From the NCBI GenBank assembly GCA_026686845.1, contig JAIVEN010000025.1, positions 21,007,001 to 21,071,000 on the forward strand: a stretch of DNA of 64,000 bases, read 5' to 3'. Both the position numbers and the translations under genes were made by a program. The DNA comes from Adenanthera pavonina (lineage: Eukaryota; Streptophyta; Magnoliopsida; Fabales; Fabaceae). Under the pieces are notes generated by a model that did no database searches, had not been told where the DNA came from, and saw nothing but the letters and a program-made list of their open reading frames with translations. This document shows positions 48,201 through 58,431 of this stretch, one piece after another (positions within the stretch are counted from its first letter, which is position 1; each line of letters begins with the position of its first letter).

Positions 48201-50596
48201 CATACAAAAGAAAAAAAAAATGAAATTCTCATGAAATTTGCAACATGAAGTTAGCTGGTGAGTTTATCCGGCTTCCTCACAACAATTTGAGCCTAGTTTG
48301 ATGTAATCAACACTGTCGGATTACACTTTCACCTGATTTTGTTCTAAAGTTCCAGGTTTCTAAAATTCATTGAGAAGCTCTAGGGAGGAGAATGCCAAAA
48401 AATTTGGAGTTTTAAGCGAGGTAGAGAGTTTATCCGGCTCACTCACAACATTTTGAGTCTTGTTGGAAGAAACGAGCTAAAATCGACATCGTCATGACGT
48501 TATTTTGGCCAAACAATCCAACTTTACGAAAATGCATCGAAAAGCAAAAAAAAAAGGAAAATCTCCTGAAATTTGCAACATTAAATGACCTAATGAGTTT
48601 ATCTGGCCTCTTCACAACAATTTGAGGCTAGTTTGATAAAATCAACACAATCGGATCGTTCTTTCATATGATTTTGTTCGAATGGTCCAGGTTTCTATAC
48701 ATTCAATGGGAAGTTCCAGGGAGGAAAATCACACAAAATTTGGAATTTTAAGTGAGGTGGAGAGTTTATACGACTTACTCACAACAATTTGAGTCTAGTT
48801 GGAACAAACGAGCTCAATTCGACTCTGTCATGACGTCATTTTGGCCTAAGGATCCAACTTTATGAAAATGCATCGAAAAGTAAAAAAATGGAAAATCTCA
48901 CAAAATTTTCAACTTTAAGTGAGCTAGTGAGTTTATCCGGCTTCCTCACAACAATTTGAGCCTAGTTTGATGAAATCAACACTGTCGGATTACACTTTCA
49001 CCTGATTTTGTTCTAAAGTTTCACATTTCTAAACATTAGCCGAGAAGCTCCAGGATGGAAGATGCCACAAAATTTGGAGTTTTAAGTGAGGTAGAGAGTT
49101 TATCCGGCTCACTCACAATAATTTGAGTCTAGTTGGAAGAAACGAGCATAATTGGACTCCATCATGATGTCATTTTGGCCAAAAGATCCAACTTTATGAA
49201 AATGCATCGAAAAGTAAAAAAAAAAAAGGGAAATCTCATGAAATTAGTGACATGAAGTGAGCTAGCGAGTTTATCCGGCTTCCTCACAACAATTTGAGCC
49301 TAGTTTGATGAAATGAACAATTGGATTCCGCTTTAACCTCATTTTGTCCGAAAGTAACAGGTTTCTAAACATTCGTCGGGAAGCTCTAAGGAAGAGAATG
49401 CCACAAAATTTGGAATTTTAAGCGAGATAGAAAGTTTATTCGGCTCACTCGCAACAATCTGAGTCTAGTTGGAAGAAACAAGCTCAATTCAACTCTATCA
49501 TCACGTCATTTTGGACAAAGGATCCAACTTTACAAAAAAAAAACATTGAAAAGAAAAAAAAAGGGAAATCTCACGAAATTTGCAACATGAAGTGAGCTAG
49601 TGAGTTTATCTTGCTTCTTCACAACAATTTGAGGCTAGTTTGATGAAATCAACACAATCAGATTCCACTTTCATCTGATTTTGTTCATATGGTCCAGGTT
49701 TCTATATATTCGCTGGGAAGCTCCAGGGAGGAAAATCACACAAAATTTCAAATTTTAAGCAGGGTAGAGATTTTATGCGGCCTACTCACAACAATTTAAG
49801 TCTAGTTGGAACAAACAAGCTCAATTCGATTTCATCATAACGTCATTTTGGCCAAAGGATCCAACTTTATGAAAATGCATCAAAATGTAAGAAAAAGGAA
49901 AATCTCCTGAAATTTGCAACATTAAATGACCTAATGAGTTTATCTAGCTTCTTACAACAATTTAGGCTAGTTTGATGAAATCAACACAGTTGGATTACAC
50001 TTTCACTTGATTTTGTTCTAAAGTTCCAGGTTTCGAAACATTCGTCAAGAAGCTCCAGGAGGGAAAATGCCACAAAATTTGGAGTTTTAAGCGAGGTAGA
50101 GAGTTTATCTGGCACACTCACAACAATTTGAGTCTTGTTGGAAGAAATGAGCTAAAATCGACATCGTCATGACATTATTTTGGCCAAAGGATCCAACTTT
50201 ACAAAAATGCATCGAAAAGCAAAAAAAAAAAGGAAAATCTCCTGAAATTTTGCAACTTGATGTGAGCTAGTGAGTTTATCTGGCTTCCTCACAACAATTT
50301 GAGCCTAGTTTGATGAAATCAATATAGTCAGATTACACTTTCACTTGATTTTGTTCTAAAGTTCTAAGCTTCTAAACATTCACTGAGAAGCTCCAGGAGG
50401 GAAAATGCCAAAAAATTTGGAGTTTTATGCGAGGTAAAGAGTTTATCCAGCTCGCTCACAACAATTTGATTCTTGTTGGAAGAAACGAGCTAAAATCGAC
50501 ATCGTCATGATGTCATTTTGGCCAAACGATCAAACTTCATGAAAATACATTGGAGAGCAAAAATTGGAAAATCTCACGAAATTTGCAACATGAAGT
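45291..50596. repeat. Diverged margin of the satellite, about 16 monomers
   Basis: The ~333-bp period continues but each monomer differs strongly from the array consensus. The two half-units are still recognisable: GAGTTT-type starts at 47257, 47424 (TAGTTT), 47590 and 47757 are spaced 167, 166 and 167 bp. Two subtypes occur. From 45291 to about 46860 the segment before CTCACG reads AAAAAGTAAAA. From about 46860 onward it reads as an A-run followed by GGAAAATCTC, with runs of 7-12 A (for example 48541 and 49215). The CRE-like TGACGTCA is mostly TGATGTCA or TGACATCA here. No gene is seen. Confidence 0.9.
50592..50596. repeat. Target site duplication GAAGT, left of element B
   Basis: GAAGT directly precedes the LTR start at 50597 and is repeated directly after the LTR end at 62775-62779. 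Copia integrases make 5-bp duplications. Joining the flanks gives ACATGAAGTGACCTAGTG, an ordinary satellite sequence, so the insertion site is exact. Confidence 0.95.
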
Positions 50597-52454
50597 TGTT
50601 GAATCAAGAGTTTTTATGATTCCAAACCAACATCCAAGAGCTTGGATTGAAGATATCAAAGGAGATCAAAGTGTTTCAAGTGAAGAATTTATGAGTAATA
50701 GCTGCTAGATCTTCTGTAGGATCTTTTGTTATGTTTAAATGAGGGTAAAAGATTTTGATTTTAAGAAAAGATGTTTTTAAACCTTGATTTTATGATAAAT
50801 CTTGACTTTTTTGAAAAATACCCACAAATAGACGAAGTTTGAAAGTTTAAATTGAACTGTCATATTGGAAATTCAAACTTTGCCTTTGGAAATTCAAATT
50901 TCGAGTTAAAACTGAATAAGTCTGAAAAGATGTCTCTCTGTCAGATGAATTTTGGTTTTCCATAATTCGAATTTTCATCCAAGTCTGAAAGAAGCCTTTT
51001 TGTGACAGACGAACTTCACATCTTCAAAATTTGAATTTCAGATAAAATGCAGTTTGTGAAAACCAAAGAAATTCATCTGAAATAATGTTGAAGTTCATCT
51101 GAAATCAAGAAGAAATTGAGTTTGAAAAACGCTCTCTAACGAACGAACTTTGGCTTTCCAACATTTGAATTTTCATATAAGTCTGAAAGAAGCTTCTTTG
51201 TAACAGACGAACTTTAAGTCTTCAAAATTCGAATTTCAGACAAAATGCAATTTGTGAAAACTAAAGAAATTCGTCTGAAACAATGTTAAAGTTCATCTGA
51301 AAGCAAGATTATATTAAGTTTCAAAATTGCTCTCTGACAGACGAACTTTGAACATTAAAATTTGAATTTTCAGAAGCTATGTTTTTGAGAGTGTTGAAAT
51401 GAAACATTGACATACGAATGACAAAGTCCTATAACATTCGAATATTGAAGTTAATCTGAAAAGAGTCACTCTGACAGACGAACTTCACTCTTTCAAAATT
51501 TAAATTTCGAAGAAAGTGAACTACTTTGCCTTTTGAACGTACTAGGAACAAACGAATTTTGGGTTTCCAAAATTCGAATTTCAAAGGCATTGTAGAAAAT
51601 TGAAAACACTGTTCATACTTAACAGAAAAACTTTCTTCTTGAAAATTCGTATGTCACATTGTGAAAATATTTTGTAAGTTTCAAAATTCGAATTTCACTT
51701 CATGAACAGACGAACTTCGTGCTGTAACGTTAGAAGCTTTAACCTTTGGTTCCTTCGAAATTCATCTGTTGACCAACCAAAATTCGAATTTCAGTATGTC
51801 AGAAGCATTAAATGCGGTTGGTTAATGGATAGTTTTTCAGAGTAACCGTTGGATAACTTCCCCAACGGATAGATTTTATCTCTAACGGATATTTGAGACC
51901 TAAATCTATAAATATAACATCATTTGAAGTTATGGGTAACGAATCAAACTTGTATATACCGAATTTCTACCAAATCTTCTCAAAAGTTTTTACCCTCTCA
52001 ACTTCAATACCTGTACTTCAACCTTCTTATCTGCTCTATTCAAGAGAGTTATATCTTTGTAAACAATCTACTCTTCATCTGGAAGATAGATTTACTTGTG
52101 AGGGGAAATCACAAGGGGATTGGAAAGCACATTGTAAGAGTGCTTAGAGAGATTGAGAAAGCTCCAAAAAACAAAGCATACTCGTTGTACTGTGGCATTA
52201 GCAAGAAGCCCGTTGAATTCTTGCTGTATAGCGAAAAATCTCAAGAGTTGTCTTGGGGACTGGACGTAGGTCAAGTGGATAGACCAAACCAGGATAAATT
52301 ACTGAGTCTTCTTGTCCTCATCTTTACTTTTTAGCTTGCTCTCTTTTATACGTTGCTTCCTTTATACTGTACTATCTTCAACCATTTCACTTTGTGCAGA
52401 AAAATTGCAATCTTCCCAATTGACTCCCCTCTTGGGAAGTCAGCCTTGCTAACA
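50597..52454 (+). repeat. 5' LTR of element B (1,858 bp)
   Basis: It has TG...CA ends, starting directly after the GAAGT duplication and stopping two bases before the primer site. U3 is about 1.3 kb and contains AAATTCGAATTT-like palindromes, many with the central CpG changed (TTTGAA, TTCAAA), and CAGACGAAC words. Open frames at 51893-52147 and 51924-52334 lie in the R/U5 part, the former also in the 3' LTR; they look fortuitous. Confidence 0.96.
51907..51916 (+). promoter_or_regulatory. TATA box of element B 5' LTR
   Basis: TATAAATATA, preceded by AAATC, lies at the same place as the TATA box of element A. The copy in the 3' LTR is at 62227-62236. It marks the U3/R side of the LTR promoter. 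Confidence 0.7.
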
Positions 52455-52456
52455 AG

Positions 52457-52468
52457 TGGTATCAGAGC
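52457..52468 (+). other. Primer binding site of element B (initiator tRNA-Met)
   Basis: TGGTATCAGAGC begins two bases after the 5' LTR and matches the complement of the 3' end of plant initiator tRNA-Met. It is identical to the site in element A. Confidence 0.93.
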
Positions 52469-52509
52469 CCGGATTCCCATTCAAAGGATCTCACAGTCCG
52501 GGAATTAAG

Positions 52510-54309
52510 ATGGCTGGCTTTGGAGAAAGCATACTTCCCGAAGGGAACAGCACTAATAGACCACCAGGCTTCAATGGAGAACATTATGGGTACTGGAAGA
52601 TGAAAATACAGATTTATCTCCAACCAATTGATCTCGATATCTGGTCAGCCATTGAGAAAGGAGATTTCGTCCCAATGACTCTAACTGAAGATGGAAGACA
52701 CAAAGAGAAGCTAGAAGCAGAGTGGAATGAAGAAGACAAAAGGAGAGTCCTGCTAAATTTCAAAGCAAAGCATTGTTTAGTCAGTGCCCTGAACCAGGGC
52801 GAATTCTACAGAGTCTCACAATGCTCCACTGCAAAGGGGATGTGGGACACTCTGCAGATTGCACATGAAGGAACAACTGGGGTCAGGGAGAACAGACTGA
52901 ACACATGCATTAGAGAGTATGAAAGCTTCAGAATGGCTGAAGGAGAAACTGTAAAGGAGCTCCAAAAGAGATTCACTCTCATTGTGAATCAACTAAAGAG
53001 CCTAGGAAAAGAGTACACTCAATCTGAAAAAGTAAGAAAGATACTCAGAGCTCTCCCTCTGGAATGGTATCCAAAGGTGACAGCAATAGAGGAAGCCAGA
53101 GGAGAATCAATGGCCTCTGTCACAGCTCTCTTCGGCAGTCTTAAGGAGTATGAAGGAAAAATTAAAGCTCTCAAGGAAGCTGGGCTAGACAAAAAGAAGA
53201 AAGGCCTTGCTCTCAAAGCTGCAGATGAAAAGGAAGAAGAATTTGATGAAGGAGATGAGCTGGATGAGGAAACTCTGGCTATGATGGTCAGAAAATTCGA
53301 ACGATTCTACAGTAAGAAGAAGAACAAGAGATTCTTCAAGAAGGGAGCAGCTGGTGAAAGTAAGAAATAGGCAAAAGAGCCCGTAACTTGCTATGAATGC
53401 AAGAAGCAGGGACACATCAAATGGGATTGTCCTCAATTTCTCAAAAAGCAAAAAAAGGACAAGAAAGCTGCAGACAAAGGGAAGAAAAAGAAAGCCTACA
53501 TCTCATCAATATGGGGCAACAGCTCAGATGAGGAAGAAGAGGATGAAGATGAGATTGCCAACATTTGTCTGATGGCGCTTGCTTCTGAGGAAGCTAAACC
53601 CTCATGCAGCAGTGATCAGGAAGAAGAGGTATATGAATCTGAACCTTCCCATTCTGAGTTACTTGATGCATTTCATGAGCTTCATGATGAGTTTATTAAA
53701 GTTGCTAAAGAACTAAAACTAGCAAAGAGAAAGATTAATAAACTAGAATCTCAAAACAACAATTATGAAATTACCTCTCTACCTACTGATGAATCTGTTT
53801 GCTGTACTTCATGCATTAAACTAAAGCAAACTAATGATTACTTGGTAAAAAGCATGTCTAGGCTCACTAGAGGTAAAGATATGTTGTTTGCCCTTATGGG
53901 GAGCCAAAGAATATCACAAGGAAAAGCTGGTCTTGGCTATGATCCATGTGCTGTTAAGGAAAAGATTAGGAAGAAAAACCAGAATGCATACATGAGGCAT
54001 TTTGTGCATGCTGAGAGCAACAAAAAGAAAGATCACATGTCATCTCGCATTGAAACATATAATCAACCAAAGCATGCAAGACAAAAGTATTATCTGCATT
54101 GTTTTCTTCTTACTTCTCAATCTAGCAGTCCCTTCACTACCTGTCATTTCTGTAACAAAAAGGGACATATTTCCAATTCTTGTGCTTTGAAGAAAAATGG
54201 ACTTGGCAGGAAAGTTGAATGGGTTCCCAAAGTTGCATCTGCATCTAGGGAAAAATCTACTGACCAAAAAGGACCCAAGCAAATTTGGGTACCTAAAAGG
54301 AAAACATAA
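52510..54309 (+). pseudogene. gag: Gag of element B, full length with one premature stop
   Basis: I start at ATG 52510 (MAGFGESI), since the frame upstream opens at a GTG in the primer site. The reading frame is constant to TAA 54307 but is cut by TAG 53368-53370, where element A has a Lys-Glu sequence. The part before the stop includes the complete copia capsid domain that element A has lost (52938-53247: QKRFTLIVNQLKSLG, then ALPLEWYPKV). After the stop come both CCHC knuckles, at 53389-53430 (CYEC...H...C) and about 54141-54182 (CHFC...H...C), with an acidic EEEEDEDE patch and a coiled segment between them. A truncated product would lack both zinc knuckles and so RNA binding. Confidence 0.9.
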
Positions 54310-54317
54310 ACATTGTT

Positions 54318-57300
54318 TTGCAGGTCTGTCTCAAAGCTAAGAAGAGCAACAAATGGTATATGGACAGTGCCTGCTCAAGTCATATGACTAGTGATAAGGA
54401 GAAGTTCATCACCCTTAGAGACAAGAAAGGAAGAAAGGTGACCGTTGGAGGTGATCAATATGGCAAAGTTGTTGGTATTGGCATAGTGGGCAAAAATCCG
54501 GAAACATCCATTGAAGAGGTGCTGTTTGTGATTGGCCTTAACCACAATTTGCTGAGCGTGAGTCAGACCTGTGATAAAGGAAATTGGGTACTGTTTGACT
54601 CAAAGTTTTGCCTAGTCATCAGAAAAAGTGATCACAAAGTAATCCTCAAAGCTCAAAGGGATGGTAACTGTTATACTATTGATCTTGATGAACTTCCTTC
54701 CTTGGATTCTGTATGTTTAATTAGTCAAGATAATGATAGCTGGTTATGGCATAGGAGATTAGCTCATGTGAACATGAATCAACTATCTAAGTTAGTTAAA
54801 AATGAGCTAGTAACTGGTCTGCCAAAAATATCTTTTGAAAAGGATAAAGAATGTGATGCATGCTTAAGAGGAAAACAAACTAAATCATCTTTTAAATCTA
54901 AAAATGTAGTTACCACAACAAGACCACTTGAATTGCTGCATATGGACTTAATTGGACCATCTAGGGTGAAAAGTCTTGGTGGTAATATGTATGTGCTTGT
55001 AATTGTAGATGATTACTCTAGATTCACTTGGACATTATTTCTATCCTCTAAAAGTGATACCTTTGATGCATTTGTAACATTAGCTAAGAAAGTGCAAAAT
55101 GAGAAAGGTATTTCTATTGTATCTATCAGGTCAGACCATGGAGGAGAGTTTGAAAATGCATACTTCCTGGAGTATTACAATGAGCATGGGATTGACCACA
55201 ACTTCTCAGCTCCAAGGACCCCTCAACAGAATGGGGTAGTAGAAAGGAAGAACAGAACTATTGGAGAGATGGCCAGAGCTATGCTGAATGAGAAGGAACT
55301 CTCTCAAGTGTTTTGGGCTGATGCAGTGAATACAGCAAGCTACATCATAAACAGAGCCTACATCATACCAATCCTTGGGAAGACTCCATACGAGCTGTAC
55401 AAGGGAAGAAAGCCAAATCTATCCCATCTCCATGTGTTCTGATGCAAATGCTTCATTCACAACAATGGGAAAGAAAATCTAGGTAAGTTTGATGCTAAAT
55501 CCGATGAAGGTATATTTCTGGGCTATTCTAGTAGGAGTAAGGCATATAGAGTTTATAATAAAAGATCAAATGTGGTAGAAGAATCTGTGCATGTGGTGTT
55601 CATTGAAAATGAAACTATTTCAAAACATGTTACCAATGAGGATGATCTTGCTTTCAACTTTGAAAAATTGGGCATTTCTAATAAAAGTAAAACTGAACCT
55701 CCAAAGATATCTGAATCTGTTAACACAGAGGAAGATATCCAGGAGCAAGAGTTTGATAAAGAAAATAATGAAGAAACATCTCAAGAACTCCCTAGAGCTT
55801 GGAGATATCAAAGGAATCATCCTGTTGATCAAGTAATAGGGAATGTTCAAGAGAGAGTCAAAACCATAAAATAGTTAAGGGATCAAATGCTCAACTGCGC
55901 TTTCATTTCTTAAACTGAACCCAAATGTGCTGAAGAAGCCTTAACTGATGAATACTGGATTTTAGCTATGCAAGATGAATTAAATCAATTTGAAAGAAAT
56001 CAAGTTTGGGATTTAGTGCCTAGACCCAAAAATCATCCTGTTATTGGTACCAAATGGGTTTTCAGAAATAAACTTGATGAATCTGGAACAATAATCAGAA
56101 ATAAAGCTAGATTGGTTGCTAAAGGGTATAATCAGGAAGAAGGTATTGATTTTGAAGAAACCTTTGCACCAGTAGCTAGATTAGAAGCTATAAGAATACT
56201 GCTAGCATATGCATGCATGAAAAATATTTTACTGTATCAAATGGATGTAAAGAGTACCTTTCTAAATGGATATATCATGGAATAAGTTTATGTAGATCAA
56301 CCTCCAGGTTTCAAGGATTCTACAAAACCAAACCATGTTTATAAACTGAAGAAAGCTCTTTATGGTTTAAAACAAGCCCCTAGAGCATGGTATGAGAGAC
56401 TGAGCAATTTTCTAACAGAAAAGGGGTTCAATAGAGGCAAAGTTGACACAACCTTATTCACTAAGAAAGAAAATAAAGATTTACTAATTGTTCAAATCTA
56501 TGATGATGATATTATTTTCGGTGCTACTAATGAAGCTCTTTGCAAGAAATTTTCTAAGTTAATGCAGGGAGAATTCGAAATGTCTATGATGGGTGAACTT
56601 AACTTCTTCCTTGGACTGCAAATTAGACAGCTTGATGATGGCATCTTTCTTAGTCAATCCAAGTATCTAAAGGAGCTGCTAAAGAAGTTTGGAATGGAGA
56701 ATGCCAAGCCAATGGGAACACCTATGGCTACTGCAACCAAACTGGACATAGATGAGAATAGAAAGATATTTGATATTACTCAGTATAGAAGAATGATTGG
56801 ATCCCTGCTGTACTTGACTGCCAGCAGACCTGACATTATGTTCAGTGTCTGTATGTGTGCCAGGTTCCAATCATGCCCCAAAGAAACCCATACAACAGCT
56901 GTGAAAAGAATATTCAGATATCTTATTGGAACATCACAGATGGGTCTTTGGTATCCAAAGGGCAATGGAGAAGATCTCAAAGGATACACTGATACTGATT
57001 TTGCAGGATCCAAAACTGACAGAAAAAGCACAAGTGGAACTTGTCAGTTTCTTGGAGGATCCCTGGTTTCATGGTTAAGCAAAAAGCAAAACAGTGTGGC
57101 TCTATCCACTGCAGAAGCTGAGTATGTTGCAGCTGGAAGCTATTGTGCCCAAGTCATCTGGATGAAGCAGCAGCTTGAAGATCTTGAGGTTAAAATGAAA
57201 GAGATACCAATCATATGTGACAACCAAAGTTCTATAAATATCACTAAGAATCCTGTCATGCACTCAAGGACGAAACATATTGAAGTTAGGCACGACTTCA

Positions 57301-57449
57301 TAAGGGATCACATTCTGAAAGGAGAAGTCATATTGGAGTACATCCCAACAGAGGATCAAGTTGCTGATATACTTACAAAGCCTCTATCAGAAGACAGGCA
57401 CTGTAAAATTAGGAGAGAATTGGGTATGGTAAATCCCAATGAACTGTAA
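54318..57449 (+). pseudogene. pol: Pol of element B, interrupted by four stops
   Basis: The frame is homologous to Pol of element A over its whole length with no frameshift, but has stops at 55440 (TGA), 55872 (TAG), 55911 (TAA) and 56283 (TAA). Visible parts are the protease D-S-A motif, the H-H-C-C finger and the integrase core with D, D and E before the first stop. RT starts after the third stop, and RNase H (YTDTDFAG, STAEAEY, CDNQSS) lies in the last open stretch. The RT active site reads Y-D-D-D at 56499-56510 instead of YVDD. As in element A, Pol is in the -1 frame relative to gag and opens only at 54297. No functional RT can come from this copy. Confidence 0.92.
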
Positions 57450-58431
57450 GTTATTATCGTGCAATCTTGTTTTCAAAGGTTAATTCTAACTTTGGCATCA
57501 GAGTATGTTTAATTTAAGTTGCAGGTGCTCCTCACAAGATTCAATGGCAATAAACTTGAAGATTGGAGCACACCAGAATGGAACAACCAGAAAGTGAAGT
57601 AAATGACAAAAATTCTAAGTTCTGGATCCATTCTATAAGATTTTAAAAATGAAATTCGTATTTTAAATGTGTGTTGGATGTATTTTGCTTCATGAACTGT
57701 GTTTTTGAACTGGTCAACGTGGTCAACATTCGAATTTTAGTTGACCAACAGACGAACTTCAGATTGTTATGCCTTGGAACAGTTCTCGGTGATACCTCGA
57801 AATTCATCTGTTGAATCCTGGAAGTTCAAATTTTCAAGATCAAAAATTTCAAAGTTATGTTTGTTCATCACTGTTATACAAATTATCACGTTTTAACATA
57901 CGAATGTTGGACAACCTTTACAAAAGTTGAAAAATTTGAATTTTCAGTTCAAAATTCATCTGTTGAATCATGTTCTTCATGTTGAATACTTGAAAGATGA
58001 AGTTCTGCATGCTTAATTCGTCTATTTGTTGATGTTTTGTTTGTTGCCTGCTGTTTCCTCTTCAACATTCGAACTTTGTTAGAACAAAATTCGTCTGTTA
58101 TGCTTGTATTGCTTGTTCCAAGCCTCTGTCAGACAAACTTTCAAATGAAAATTCGTCTGTCAGTAAGCTTTGCTAAACGGTTTAACCTGTAACTGCCCGA
58201 AGTTCAAATTTTGACCCCTCAAATTCGTCTGTCAGACGGTTACATACGTTAAAACTGACAGTTTTCTCTTGAACAGACGCAACCCTATTCTTAACTCCTC
58301 TGAGTCTGTTCCAATCCTCTCATCAAATCTCTTAAGTTCTGACTAAAAACCGTCATTTCCCACCGATTAAACTTCCTTTTGCATCCTATAAACCCATTCT
58401 AAGCCTTATTTTGCAACATTCATCCGAAGAA
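57450..58431 (+). other. Spacer between pol and ORF3 of element B
   Basis: This 982-bp noncoding stretch contains repeated words of the LTR U3: CAGACGAACTT, AAATTCGTCTG and AAATTTGAATTTT (for example 57735-57960 and 58060-58240). It matches the spacer of element A in kind and roughly in order, so these words are a conserved property of the family. Confidence 0.7.

Noticed and set aside
51924..52334. 136-codon ORF in the 5' LTR of element B, with related frames in the 3' LTR
   Set aside because: It sits in the R/U5 part of the LTR after the TATA box, has no recognisable domain, and the matching frame in the 3' LTR is shorter.
52457..52468. tRNA-Met gene at the primer site
   Set aside because: Only the 12-base complement to the tRNA 3' end is present; there is no cloverleaf around it.
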